Notes: generated by a model not told the origin, from the sequence alone. A stretch of 64,000 bases of DNA from Cytophagales bacterium (GCA_022360055.1 JAKSDO010000011.1:109668-173667); one strand, 5' to 3'; positions 39,110 to 48,219 are shown, counted from the stretch's first letter. Program-made: numbers and translations.

Positions 39110-39940
39110 ATGAAGGTTTTTAGCCAGATCATAAGTTATTCGTTACCGGTTTTATACCTGCTGGTGATTTATGTGTATTATCTGATATTTTCTGAGAAAA
39201 ATAAGTCACTGGTTAAAAAAACAACACCAATACTTCTGGTACTTGTGATATGCCATCTTATAGAGATCGTGACGAGAAGCATCGCCTTAAACAATATGCC
39301 GTTTTCATCGTCACACGATTCTTTTGCATTTATTGCGTTTTCCATTGTTTTGGTATATATGATAAGTGAGATAGGCCTAAACAGCCGGGGAGCAGGATTA
39401 TTTATCCTTTCATTTTCATTTATCCTCGAGCTCTTATCAGCCGTGAATATGAGCTGGGAGACGGAGACAAATGAATTATTGATCAATAAAACATTCGCAA
39501 TACACGCCTCGCTTTCGGTAACCGGTTATACGGCGCTTTCTTTGGCAGCGATTTATGCCTTAATGTATATCATTCAGAACCACAACCTAAAAAAGAGGAA
39601 TCTCGGAAAATTATTCACACAATTGCCGGCGCTCAATTATTTGGAAAAAATGAGTTTGCGTTCAATTGTGACCGGAATTGTCGTGTTGGGAATCGGATTG
39701 GTATTGGGGCACTATCAGGCGTTGTCTAATCCGCTCATTGGAGAGTTTTTCCCAAAGGATATCAAAGTGATTGTTTCGGACACCGTCTGGATCATCTATG
39801 TCATTGGATATTTAATTATTGCATTGAAGCAGTGGAGAGGAGCAAAGCTTGCTTATTTGTCATTGTATGGATTTTTGATACTAATTGTTGGCGGATGGAT
39901 TATCATTTATATGTCTGAATCCTTCCATAAGTTCAACTAA
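39110..39940 (+). CDS. HemX/CcsA-like membrane protein
   Basis: A 276-residue protein with about eight membrane helices, resembling the HemX/CcsA heme-handling family: a cytochrome c assembly-type region around HASLSVTGYTALSLAAIYALMYI with a conserved histidine, and a further HYQ at about residue 204. In Bacillus and many Bacteroidota a hemX-like gene precedes hemA and influences glutamyl-tRNA reductase levels, or helps assemble cytochrome c. Here hemA follows after 12 bases, which supports that assignment. The exact function is unproven. Confidence 0.8.
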   Translation: MKVFSQIISYSLPVLYLLVIYVYYLIFSEKNKSLVKKTTPILLVLVICHLIEIVTRSIALNNMPFSSSHDSFAFIAFSIVLVYMISEIGLNSRGAGLFILSFSFILELLSAVNMSWETETNELLINKTFAIHASLSVTGYTALSLAAIYALMYIIQNHNLKKRNLGKLFTQLPALNYLEKMSLRSIVTGIVVLGIGLVLGHYQALSNPLIGEFFPKDIKVIVSDTVWIIYVIGYLIIALKQWRGAKLAYLSLYGFLILIVGGWIIIYMSESFHKFN

Positions 39941-39952
39941 AACCGGAGAATA

Positions 39953-41233
39953 ATGAGCGACCAAATTCCATTGGGATTAATTGGTATTTCACATAAAACT
40001 GCCACTGTTGAGGTCAGGGAAAAGGTAGCATTGAGCGAAGAAGAGCAAACAATGACCATCAAACACATTTCAGAAAATTTAAAAGCTGATGGTGTAATGG
40101 TGCTTTCCACCTGCAACAGAACCGAGATTTATTTTAGCCACGAAGATATTCACTCGGTAGCGGGCCAAATCAAAACCTGGTTAAACAAACTTAAAAATTG
40201 CACGCATTTCTCCGACACTAATAAAATCTACACGATTTCTGACGCTGAAGTGGTCGAACACCTCTTCAAAGTAAATTCCGGCCTCGATTCTCAAATCCTG
40301 GGCGAACAGCAAATCACAGGTCAGGTAAAGGACAGCTATGAGCTTACGCACCACCTGAATGGTACCGACGCATTGATCAATAGAATGTTCAACTTTGCCA
40401 TGCAGGCCAAAAAGAAAGTACACAATGAAACCTTCCTTTCCGATGGCACCGTTTCAATCAGCTTTGCCGGAGTAGAATTGGCGCGCAAGATATTCAGCGA
40501 TCTCACAGACAAAAATGTCTTACTGATCGGAGCAGGAAAAACGGCTGAATTGGCCGCTTATCATTTCCGGGAGAATGGCGTAAAAAATATACATGTGGCA
40601 AACCGGACACTGGAAAGAGCTAAAGCACTTGCAGAAAAATTAAATGGAAAGGCATTTACTTTGGAGCAACTTGAGGAGGTCTTGGAAACCGCAGATATCG
40701 TAATTTCGGCAACTTCCAGCGAGACCTATGTGGTGACTTCCAAGGTGATTCGGCCTGTGGCAAAGAAAAGAAGATACAAACCTGTTTTTCTCATTGATCT
40801 TGCTATTCCCAGGGACATCGATCCTGAGATCGACAAGACCAACGGCATCTTTTTGTACAATCTGGACGACCTTCGGGAAATCGTGCAGTCCAACCTGGAA
40901 AAACGAAAAAAGGAAATACCAAAATCATTGAAAATCATCCATGAATTCGTTCTTGAATTCCGAAAATGGGTTTCCATGAATTCCATGACTGTTGTGATCG
41001 GAAAGCTGAAGAAGAAACTTGATGTTTTGCGTTTGAATGAGATGGACCGCCTTAAAGCCAGACTTCCCCAAAACGGATACAAGCATGAAATAGAACATCT
41101 GACCGAAAGCATCATAAATAAAGTAGTGCGGCAGCATGTAAAATCATTGAAAGAAGTAGCGCATGATCCTGAGGAATACAAAAGACGGGTTGAAATGATC
41201 CTGAATATTTATGAACTGGAAAACGATAACTAG
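39953..41233 (+). CDS. hemA: glutamyl-tRNA reductase
   Basis: NADPH-dependent first committed step of C5-pathway tetrapyrrole synthesis, making glutamate-1-semialdehyde from Glu-tRNA. The 426-residue protein has GISHKTATVEVREKVAL, the catalytic cysteine C54 in LSTCNRTEIY, GEQQITGQVK, the NADPH-binding GAGKTAEL and a C-terminal dimerisation helix. Length is typical. Middle gene of the hemX-hemA-hemN operon, with 12-base gaps on both sides. Confidence 0.97.
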   Translation: MSDQIPLGLIGISHKTATVEVREKVALSEEEQTMTIKHISENLKADGVMVLSTCNRTEIYFSHEDIHSVAGQIKTWLNKLKNCTHFSDTNKIYTISDAEVVEHLFKVNSGLDSQILGEQQITGQVKDSYELTHHLNGTDALINRMFNFAMQAKKKVHNETFLSDGTVSISFAGVELARKIFSDLTDKNVLLIGAGKTAELAAYHFRENGVKNIHVANRTLERAKALAEKLNGKAFTLEQLEEVLETADIVISATSSETYVVTSKVIRPVAKKRRYKPVFLIDLAIPRDIDPEIDKTNGIFLYNLDDLREIVQSNLEKRKKEIPKSLKIIHEFVLEFRKWVSMNSMTVVIGKLKKKLDVLRLNEMDRLKARLPQNGYKHEIEHLTESIINKVVRQHVKSLKEVAHDPEEYKRRVEMILNIYELENDN

Positions 41234-41245
41234 AGGATAGCCGGA

Positions 41246-42634
41246 ATGAAGACTAAAATACCCGTTGATATTGAGCTGCTAAAAAAATACGACAAGGCGG
41301 GGCCGAGGTACACCAGCTATCCGACCGCTCCGCATTTTCATGAGGGAGTCAATGGTGAAAAATTGCTTGCTCATATTAAAAATGATAATGAAAATATCGC
41401 CGACAAAGATCTTTCGCTATACTTTCATATCCCTTTCTGCGACACGCTTTGCTACTTCTGCGGTTGCAATATGATGGTCACCAGAAACCAGGATAAAATT
41501 GAGCAATATCTTGATTATCTGGAAAAAGAAATTCAATTGTTAAAAAAACATATTGATAACGACCGCAAAGTTATCCAGTTGCATTTTGGAGGAGGAACCC
41601 CGACACATCTGTCACCCGATCAACTATTGAGACTTGGAAAAATCATTCATAACCATTTTGATTTCAAAGATGATGCCGAGGTTGGGGTTGAAATTGATCC
41701 AAGGGAATTGACAAGAGACCACATGGTCGCATTGAGTGAAGCCGGATTTAACCGGTGCAGCATGGGTATCCAGGATTTTGATAAAAAGGTTCAGAAAACA
41801 GTCAATCGCATACAAACCGAGGACATCACATGGGATGCTGTCCGGTGGGCAAGAGAACTCAATTTTACTTCCATCAATCTGGATTTGATGTATGGATTAC
41901 CATTTCAAAATTATGATACCTATGGCAAAACGATCGATACCATCCTTTCCATGAATCCCGACCGGTTGGCTGTATTTAATTATGCACACCTCCCGGGCAT
42001 GATCAAACACCAGAATCTTATCAAGGAAGAATGGCTCCCAAGCGGGGATCAAAAGCTTGAGTTGTTGAAATTGAGCATTGAAAAGCTCAATGAGGCCGGT
42101 TACGTGTATATCGGGATGGACCATTTTGCCAAACCTGAGGATGAACTGACCCGGGCCATGCAGAATGGCACGCTATATCGAAATTTTCAGGGATACTCAA
42201 CCCATGCCGGCATCAATCTTTTTGGCTTTGGCATTACGAGTATAGGCATGTTAACCGATATTTATGCCCAGAATTATAAAAAGTTGGATGAATACTACCA
42301 GGCGCTGAATAAGAACCAACTTCCCGTGATGCGAGGTATATCATTGAACCGGGATGATCAGCTTCGAAGAGAAGTAATCACTGAATTGATGTGCAATTTC
42401 AAACTTGATAAATCAAAAATTGAGCATAAATATAAGATTCAATTTGACAATTATTTCCTCGAAGCGCTTTCTACCCTGAAGTCCTTTGAAGATGACGGAT
42501 TGATTTATCTGGGAGATACTCAGCTCAAGGTTACCGATGCCGGTCGATTGCTCATAAGAAATATAGCTATGAATTTTGATCATTATCTCATGAAAAAACA
42601 GGATAAAAGGCCACAATATTCCAGAACGGTATAA
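41246..42634 (+). CDS. hemN: oxygen-independent coproporphyrinogen III oxidase
   Basis: Radical SAM enzyme that decarboxylates coproporphyrinogen III to protoporphyrinogen IX without oxygen. The 462-residue protein has the HemN start (KYDKAGPRYTSYPTAPHF) and the cluster motif C65-xxx-C69-xx-C72 plus C74 in HIPFCDTLCYFCGCN, the extra cysteine being characteristic of true HemN. GGGTPTHL follows. Together with hemA this supplies heme under low oxygen, in keeping with the FNR-type sites found downstream. Confidence 0.96.
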   Translation: MKTKIPVDIELLKKYDKAGPRYTSYPTAPHFHEGVNGEKLLAHIKNDNENIADKDLSLYFHIPFCDTLCYFCGCNMMVTRNQDKIEQYLDYLEKEIQLLKKHIDNDRKVIQLHFGGGTPTHLSPDQLLRLGKIIHNHFDFKDDAEVGVEIDPRELTRDHMVALSEAGFNRCSMGIQDFDKKVQKTVNRIQTEDITWDAVRWARELNFTSINLDLMYGLPFQNYDTYGKTIDTILSMNPDRLAVFNYAHLPGMIKHQNLIKEEWLPSGDQKLELLKLSIEKLNEAGYVYIGMDHFAKPEDELTRAMQNGTLYRNFQGYSTHAGINLFGFGITSIGMLTDIYAQNYKKLDEYYQALNKNQLPVMRGISLNRDDQLRREVITELMCNFKLDKSKIEHKYKIQFDNYFLEALSTLKSFEDDGLIYLGDTQLKVTDAGRLLIRNIAMNFDHYLMKKQDKRPQYSRTV

Positions 42635-43005
42635 AATCCGGCATTCCCTGCTTTGGAAAAAATCGATTTTTATAATTTCTACTCTACCCAAACCGCCCCG
42701 GACAGACAAGAACAGGATTGTAAAACCAGACTTCTGTTCATGGATTTAAGACGAAGCCATGGACTCCGTTCTATGGCCAGACACAATAGATTTATCCAAA
42801 AATCGCAGATCCATCCGACCTGGTTAGTCTATTGAGATTGGATTGAATACATGCTTCTTATAGCCGGACCGTAATTCCTGTTTCACTCATTTCCGTCTTT
42901 TTTATCATCCGAATTCAGCATCTGTACGCATAATGAGGATGAATGGAAGAACCTAATGTGCCCAACCCTTGTAATGCGTTTCGCATTTATCAGAAATTCA
43001 AAATG

Positions 43006-43019
43006 TTGATATATATCAA
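43006..43019. promoter_or_regulatory. perfect FNR/CRP-type palindrome
   Basis: TTGATATATATCAA is an exact match to the FNR consensus TTGAT-N4-ATCAA. It lies 129 bases before the octaheme cytochrome ATG. A second, weaker site follows 22 bases later centre to centre. Confidence 0.75.
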
Positions 43020-43027
43020 TAATAGTC

Positions 43028-43041
43028 CGGATATATATCAA
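43028..43041. promoter_or_regulatory. second FNR-type half-perfect site
   Basis: CGGATATATATCAA shares 12 of 14 positions with the site at 43006-43019, with an intact right half. The centre-to-centre distance of 22 bases is two helical turns, which would place two dimers on the same DNA face. Confidence 0.55.
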
Positions 43042-43095
43042 TATTAATCATGAAAATGTCATTTCCATTCCATGAAGATTTAACGTTAGTCCGAG

Positions 43096-43103
43096 TAAAT
43101 TTG
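43096..43103 (+). promoter_or_regulatory. -7 box of the octaheme cytochrome gene
   Basis: TAAATTTG is a perfect TAnnTTTG, 45 bases before the ATG at 43148. There is no TTG at -33, as expected of a promoter that needs an activator; the FNR sites lie about 76 and 98 bases upstream of the predicted transcription start. Confidence 0.55.
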
Positions 43104-43147
43104 AATACCATAAGATTTGATTGGTTTCATCTATAACTATTACGATT

Positions 43148-44278
43148 ATGAAGAACGGGAATTACAGGTTGATAATTATAGTGCCATTGATTTTTATCGG
43201 AGCGATACGATGTACATATTATACCAATCCGGTAGAAGATATTGTGATTCCCCCGCCCCCCTTAGCTTATGTCGGATCAGAAGCTTGTAAAAGTTGTCAT
43301 GAAGGCATTTATGAAACTTTTAAGAAATCAGGACATCCGTACGTACACGCTAAAGTTGAGGACGGAAAGCCCCCCGAATACCCGTTCACTTCCATTGATT
43401 TTGTGCCTCCTCATTTTTCAAATAAATGGGATGATATCACGTATGTCATCGGTGGATTTGCATGGAAATACCACTTTACCGACAATGACGGATACATTTA
43501 TACCGGTGAGGATGCTCAGTACAATTTTCAGAATCAGTCCGCAGTTTCATTTCACGCTGACGAGGCTCCCGGAACAAAAAAGTTTACATGCGGTCGTTGC
43601 CATACAACAGGTTGGAAAAGCATAGAAGACGGAGGTGCTCCAAAAGATGATCTACCGGGAATGGGGGGAGATTATTTTACGGGAGGTGTACAATGTGAAG
43701 CCTGCCATGGAATGGGCAGTGTACACGCTTTTACGCGTTCGCCTGATGACATTGAATCGGTTTCAGATGCCACTTTATGCGGACAATGCCATTACAGAAA
43801 TGAAGATCACTCCATTGCTGCGGCCAACGGGTTTATAAAGCACAACACGCAATTTGATGAGCTTCAATCTGCCGGTCATAAGACGCTGGCTTGCGTGAGC
43901 TGCCATAACCCGCACGCCTCCGTACAGCATGGTCAAACGGAAGGTATCATTAAAGAGTGCACCGAATGTCACGACGATTTGAAAAATCCAACGCACCGGG
44001 GCGCCGACTGCGTTACATGTCATATGCCGAATGCCACTAAATCTGCTGTTGTTACCAACAAATATGTTGCGGATATCTCCACGCATATTTTTAAGATTAA
44101 TCCCGATGAAGACGGAGAAATGTTTAATGAAGACGGTACAATTGCGAAAGGAGAAACCGGCGTGACATTGGGTTATGTCTGTTATCAGTGCCACAAAGAT
44201 AGCGAAGGAGTCGGAGGGGACAAATCAACTAAAACATTGAAGCAGTTATCCGATCTGGCAAAAGACTTTCATGAGTAG
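43148..44278 (+). CDS. octaheme c-type cytochrome lipoprotein
   Basis: A 376-residue lipoprotein (signal peptide ending in GAIRC) with eight CxxCH heme motifs in order: CKSCH, CGRCH, CEACH, CGQCH, CVSCH, CTECH, CVTCH, CYQCH. The segments GSEACKSCHEGIYE and GVQCEACHGMGSVHA are typical of cytochrome c554-like multiheme proteins. I see no nitrite-reductase CxxCK. The lipid anchor suggests attachment to a membrane facing the periplasm or to the cell surface. ATG at 43148 is chosen over a TTG at 43121 because it fits the signal peptide and the promoter. Confidence 0.9.
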   Translation: MKNGNYRLIIIVPLIFIGAIRCTYYTNPVEDIVIPPPPLAYVGSEACKSCHEGIYETFKKSGHPYVHAKVEDGKPPEYPFTSIDFVPPHFSNKWDDITYVIGGFAWKYHFTDNDGYIYTGEDAQYNFQNQSAVSFHADEAPGTKKFTCGRCHTTGWKSIEDGGAPKDDLPGMGGDYFTGGVQCEACHGMGSVHAFTRSPDDIESVSDATLCGQCHYRNEDHSIAAANGFIKHNTQFDELQSAGHKTLACVSCHNPHASVQHGQTEGIIKECTECHDDLKNPTHRGADCVTCHMPNATKSAVVTNKYVADISTHIFKINPDEDGEMFNEDGTIAKGETGVTLGYVCYQCHKDSEGVGGDKSTKTLKQLSDLAKDFHE

Positions 44279-44283
44279 TGTTG

Positions 44284-44412
44284 AGTTGACCCGGATGATT
44301 CATCTCAATCCGTCAAAATTCCTGAGCTGTTTTTGTAAGACATCGATTTTAAATGCCATACAGTAGGGTTAATCCCAATAAGGCATAAAACATAATAGCC
44401 CAAATTTGGGAA
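44284..44412 (+). repeat. direct dispersed repeat, copy 1
   Basis: Aligns in the same orientation with 46478-46606. Shared blocks include GATTCATC near the start, TTTGTAAGACAT, ATTTT/GTTTTGAATG-like and AACATAA(T/C)(A/G)GCCC near the end. Divergent, roughly two thirds identical by eye. Confidence 0.6.
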
Positions 44413-44995
44413 ATCCCGAAATGGATGCTTCCTGAACAAACCGATGTTTATGCCCGATTTTTAAGTGTTTTATGCTTTATCGGCCCGGAGGGTGAGAATT
44501 CCATGCATTTTTTGGATTAAACCTATTTATATTTAGTCCTGGGCAACGAATGTTGGAAATCGATCTCAAGCAAAATGTCAGATTTCTGCGGCAGGCCGGT
44601 CTGCTTACGGTCGAAACGGCATTTACCGTCGATTTATCTCTAACCGGCAGTTGTAATTCTTTTTGATTACCAATCAAAACATACCAGATCTGTTCATGGC
44701 GTTTCCTCTTTTTAGTTGGAAGCCACGCATATACAACTACCAATGAAATGTTATTACCAAGCTTTCAAGCCAATTTTTTTATAGATGAACCGTTAGCCTG
44801 GAACAGAAAAAATCAATCGAATTTCCAATTGCAATAGCCGGAAGGTTTACGTTTATACCAAATCGCACCTTTCTTTCAAAAGAAAATCCCTTTGCGAATC
44901 GCATACCCAAACGGCAACGCCATAAATTTCACAAAATCGTAACATTATGATAATATGCGACTTACCTCAGAGATTCATTCAGGATCAAATATGAA

Positions 44996-45009
44996 TTGAC
45001 ATATGTCAA
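44996..45009. promoter_or_regulatory. perfect FNR/CRP-type palindrome
   Basis: TTGACATATGTCAA is a perfect 14-bp palindrome with FNR/HcpR-like half sites, 178 bases before the collagen-stalk cytochrome ATG. No perfect -7 box follows. Confidence 0.65.
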
Positions 45010-45187
45010 TTTTTAATAGAGGCAAATCAAAAAAAATGCGCATTAAATCCGAATAATTGAGGTAAAACTTCATCCTAAAAACAGCTTTAAATTCATTTCA
45101 ACCAATTGGTCATAGTATTTGGTGTTTCTAAATTTATAGGAAGATAAAAAAAAATTAATCCATACTTAATGAATAATTTTTCCTATT

Positions 45188-46348
45188 ATGAAAACGCATA
45201 GATTTTTGAAATTTTTAACATGGACCCTATGCGCAATTGCATTTGCTTTTGTTGCGGGGTGCGAGGGGCCTGAAGGACCCCAGGGGCCCCAGGGGCCGGC
45301 TGGACCAGCGGGGCCACAAGGAGAAAAAGGAGATGATGGTACACCGGGCGTTGCAGGTAATGTTACCTGTCTGGAATGCCACGATGCCGACAATCCTCAA
45401 GCTAAGGCCGAAGAGTTTAGTAGATCGGCTCACAGTGCCGGAGCAATTGCAGTTGATTATGCTGGCGGGCGAAGCTATTGTGCCGAATGTCATTCTCACG
45501 AAGGTTTTCTTGAATTTGCCCGTACCGGAGATGTGGCTGCGGATATTGCCAACCCAAGTGCCTGGGAATGCAAAACATGTCACAACATCCACACTACTTT
45601 CGAGCAAACAGATTATGCGCTAAGGCTGGATGACGCTGTTGATTTGATCGCCAAGCCCGGAACAATAATTGACGAAGGGAATAACAACCTTTGTCTTAAT
45701 TGCCACCAGGCGCGCAGAGCGGTTACGTATTATGATAAATACACCGAACCTCAAACTTTCGTCCGGAAATTTACAGGAGACGACATCGCACTTTATGAAA
45801 ATACGACAGCAATCGGTCCGAGTGGAACAATCGAACTAAAAACCTATCCTGCTCCCGCGGTTGACACGCTGGAAGTAACGTTCGATGTACCTACTTCTTA
45901 TGCGTATATAAGCAGTACGCATGCGGGCCCGCATAGTGGCCCGCAGGGTAATGTGTGGCAAGGCGTAGGCGGAGTTGCGGATGGCTCGGCATATGATGCG
46001 CACTCCGGTGGATGCGTACAATGTCATATGGGCCCAGCCAGCGGTCACAGCTTCATGCCTAAAGAAGATAACTGTATGGTTACAAATTGCCATCAGTCTT
46101 CGAAAGAGGATGACTTGGAAGCTTTCGCTGCTCGCGTAATGGCTGTAGGTGAGAAATTGGAGGAACTGCATGCCATCCATTATTCCGATGGCGCGTATCA
46201 TCCAATGTATGCTTCGTTGCCAAGAGAAGAATTCAACGCATGGTGGGATTTTATGGTTCTTCTTGAAGACAGAAGTAACGGGGCCCATAATCCCGCTTAT
46301 ATGGAAACACTACTCGGAGGTGCAGAGTCTGCTCTGGGGATAAATTAA
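45188..46348 (+). CDS. multiheme cytochrome c lipoprotein with a collagen-like stalk
   Basis: A 386-residue lipoprotein: lipobox FVAGC (Cys 25), then about ten Gly-X-Y collagen-like triplets (residues 27-57), then a multiheme domain starting at Cys 61. Heme motifs in order are CLECH, CAECH, CKTCH, CLNCH and CVQCH, plus CMVTNCH, an unusual CX4CH site. It therefore binds five and probably six hemes. The Gly-X-Y segment could trimerise and hold the cytochrome head away from the membrane, which would suit an electron-transfer role at the cell surface. It is preceded by an FNR-type site and followed by a strong terminator. Catalytic activity unknown. Confidence 0.9.
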   Translation: MKTHRFLKFLTWTLCAIAFAFVAGCEGPEGPQGPQGPAGPAGPQGEKGDDGTPGVAGNVTCLECHDADNPQAKAEEFSRSAHSAGAIAVDYAGGRSYCAECHSHEGFLEFARTGDVAADIANPSAWECKTCHNIHTTFEQTDYALRLDDAVDLIAKPGTIIDEGNNNLCLNCHQARRAVTYYDKYTEPQTFVRKFTGDDIALYENTTAIGPSGTIELKTYPAPAVDTLEVTFDVPTSYAYISSTHAGPHSGPQGNVWQGVGGVADGSAYDAHSGGCVQCHMGPASGHSFMPKEDNCMVTNCHQSSKEDDLEAFAARVMAVGEKLEELHAIHYSDGAYHPMYASLPREEFNAWWDFMVLLEDRSNGAHNPAYMETLLGGAESALGIN

Positions 46349-46402
46349 AACAATAATTTGACTTTTTAACCTTTAAGGTAGAAGCATAGCTTTTTTTATA
46401 TA

Positions 46403-46432
46403 ACCGCTCCAATAGTTTGGGGCGGTTTTTTT
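46403..46432 (+). terminator. rho-independent terminator
   Basis: Ten-bp stem ACCGCTCCAA/TTGGGGCGGT-like (one G-T pair) with a TAGT loop, followed by a run of T residues, 55 bases past the stop of the collagen-stalk cytochrome. Confidence 0.85.
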
Positions 46433-46477
46433 ATCAAAATAATCCGACCGGTTCCCAAAATCTGTCCGTTTTAAACT

Positions 46478-46606
46478 TCTTAACCCCGACGATTCATCGT
46501 TAATCCGTTAAAACTCGAAAAAGATCTTTGTAAGACATTGGTTTTGAATGGCATAAACTGGAGCCAATCCACCTACGACAAAAACATAACGGCCCGGATC
46601 AGGGCT
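46478..46606 (+). repeat. direct dispersed repeat, copy 2
   Basis: Partner of 44284-44412, with shared GATTCATC, TTTGTAAGACATTG and AACATAACGGCCC blocks. It lies after the terminator. Each copy follows a multiheme cytochrome gene. The remaining DNA to 46782 holds no gene. Confidence 0.6.
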
Positions 46607-46782
46607 TCGCGGATTTAATTCTTCAGGACAACCCGACGCTCTTGTAATGGCTAATCGCGTATTATCTATTCGGGGCCGGTGAATGCCTATTCGCTCTGGC
46701 GGGAAAAATCCATGGAAGCTTCCGGGTCAATTATATACGCCAACCGTTAAATGCAGATATGTTAAGATTCAAAGCACAAGGA

Positions 46783-47484
46783 CTATCCATGTGCCGCAAC
46801 CTGTTGTAAGGCCTTTTGATCAAGAATATTTATACTATGATCCACAATCTCAATGATCCCGTCTTCTTTGAATTCTTTCAATACCCTTATTGCACTTTCC
46901 TTTGTCATCGCTGTCAATTCGGCCAAATCCTGATTCGAGACATTTTTTATTATACCATTTTGAAAAATACGATCATTGAGAAAAAGAATGGATTCTGCGA
47001 TCCGTCCTTCCATATTTTTTTGAGTAAGTACGGCAAATTGCTGATACGTATGCAGGACTCGCTGTGAATACGCTTTGATATATGCTTCCATGAATGTGGC
47101 ATTGCTTCGCAGCACATTTTTAAATGCGCCGATTTCGATAAAACAAGCTCCGCAGTCCGTTACGGCCATTAGCGAAGAATAATGCCGTTGATCCAGAAAA
47201 ACTCCAACTCCACCGTTCAGCTCATATTTTTTCGTATAATTCAATATCAGGTTTCTTCCCTTATCTCCTTCAAGATAAATCTTGCCAAGTCCCTCATTTA
47301 ATATAACTATGTGTGTAAGCGGTGTGCCTTGTTTATAAATTATTTCACCTTTTTTGAATCTTACCTCTAGCCTTGCATCATTTAAAAAATCCAGTTCACT
47401 TTCATTAAGCAAAGCAAACAATTGGCTTTTCTTAAAACAGTGGTTGCAATCCAGGCATCTGTAACCGTTTACAAACTGAGTCAT
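46783..47484 (-). CDS. Crp/Fnr-family regulator with FNR-like cysteines
   Basis: A 233-residue transcription factor with a cyclic-nucleotide-binding-type beta barrel (KKGEIIYKQGTPLTHIVIL), a dimer helix and a C-terminal winged helix (SNQDLAELTAMTKESAIRVLKEF). Cysteines 10, 13 and 16 (CLDCNHC) and 111/114 (DCGAC) resemble the three N-terminal plus one central cysteines that bind the oxygen-sensitive [4Fe-4S] cluster of FNR. The recognition helix keeps the Glu and Arg that read the TGA core in this family. Perfect TTGAT-N4-ATCAA sites lie in its own upstream region and before neighbouring cytochrome genes, so it is probably the local oxygen sensor. Confidence 0.9.
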   Translation of the reverse strand: MTQFVNGYRCLDCNHCFKKSQLFALLNESELDFLNDARLEVRFKKGEIIYKQGTPLTHIVILNEGLGKIYLEGDKGRNLILNYTKKYELNGGVGVFLDQRHYSSLMAVTDCGACFIEIGAFKNVLRSNATFMEAYIKAYSQRVLHTYQQFAVLTQKNMEGRIAESILFLNDRIFQNGIIKNVSNQDLAELTAMTKESAIRVLKEFKEDGIIEIVDHSINILDQKALQQVAAHG

Positions 47485-47798
47485 CTCTAAAGTTTCCGTT
47501 AAACGCTTTTCACATGGTTTTCTATGAGACTTGGTTCATGTATTTCAACATCGCCAATACTTGATTCATGCTTTTACTACCTTTAATATAATTGATAAAT
47601 ATCAAAAAATTAATGACAATAATCATAATATAATTATTTTATATCTCTTCCAAGAGATAGGTAATCAACCTATTTTCGGGCAATTTTGTTTAGCCCGTTT
47701 TATTGCATTTTTTAATAGCGGTGGTTATTTTTTTATGCAATCGTAATGATTAATTCTATAGCAATTCTGAATTTTTATCAGAAGAAATAAATATTATC
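47485..47798. other. divergent intergenic region between the regulator and the cytochrome operon
   Basis: AT-rich DNA with a central FNR-type palindrome. No small gene supported. Confidence 0.5.
47592..47605. promoter_or_regulatory. perfect FNR-type palindrome in the divergent region
   Basis: TTGATAAATATCAA matches TTGAT-N4-ATCAA exactly. It is about 108 bases upstream of the regulator start and 194 upstream of the operon starting at 47799, so it could serve autoregulation, operon activation, or both. Confidence 0.7.
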
Positions 47799-48197
47799 AT
47801 GAGTAGGACAATGAAAATAAGATTGAAACATGTGATAGGCAAATTATTTATAGCAATCGTCATTGCCGGGGCAGGATTTGCCTCATGTACCTATCATACC
47901 AACGATTATGACCCATTGGACGTACCTGATAACGTGAGTTTTGAAACAGATATTATTCCAATATTTGAGGCCGGTTGCAATAATGCAGGATGTCATAACG
48001 GTACCATACCACCGGATCTGAGGGCGGATGTTGCCTATCTCAGCCTGATCGGCGGCGGCTATGTAGTCCCGGGAACTCAGGCAGAAGACAATGTGTTGTA
48101 TCAAAGTATTGACGGCGGAAGCATGGAAGCATATGCAACGGATTTGGATCGCGCGTACATTAAGAAATGGATCGATGAAGGAGCACAGAATAATTAG
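47799..48197 (+). CDS. small lipoprotein cytochrome with a CX4CH heme motif
   Basis: A 132-residue lipoprotein (lipobox GFASC) with a single predicted heme site, CNNAGCH, within VSFETDIIPIFEAGC. This CX4CH form following an 'IIPIF' segment is recurrent in Bacteroidota and Planctomycetes cytochromes. The C-terminus (YIKKWIDEGAQNN) is also typical of that group. A second in-frame ATG lies four codons downstream. First gene of the operon that runs to 52938; the barrel gene starts 22 bases later. Confidence 0.8.
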   Translation: MSRTMKIRLKHVIGKLFIAIVIAGAGFASCTYHTNDYDPLDVPDNVSFETDIIPIFEAGCNNAGCHNGTIPPDLRADVAYLSLIGGGYVVPGTQAEDNVLYQSIDGGSMEAYATDLDRAYIKKWIDEGAQNN

Positions 48198-48219
48198 AAA
48201 GAAATAAACGAATAAGACG

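Larger units (their letters stand above)
42635..43147. other. intergenic region with FNR-type sites
   Basis: No gene in this 513-base stretch. Its right part carries two FNR-like palindromes and a perfect -7 box (listed separately). A GC-containing palindrome AATGCGTTTCGCATT lies at about 42973-42987. Confidence 0.5.
44279..45187. other. intergenic region with repeat copy and FNR site
   Basis: No gene seen in 909 bases. It contains copy 1 of a direct dispersed repeat (44284-44412), a pair of inverted AAGGCATAAAACAT-like motifs (about 44382 and 44470), and a perfect FNR-type palindrome at 44996-45009. Confidence 0.55.

Noticed and set aside
42973..42987. Palindrome AATGCGTTTCGCATT as a terminator or operator
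   Set aside because: Short stem, no T-run, and no second copy near a related gene; function not supportable.
43148..44278. Octaheme nitrite or hydroxylamine reductase
   Set aside because: No CxxCK motif and no active-site tyrosine crosslink pattern seen; all eight sites are ordinary CxxCH, so an electron carrier is more likely.
44477..44743. 88-residue minus-strand open frame
   Set aside because: Arg/Asn/Cys-rich, no family, and overlaps the region next to the dispersed repeat.
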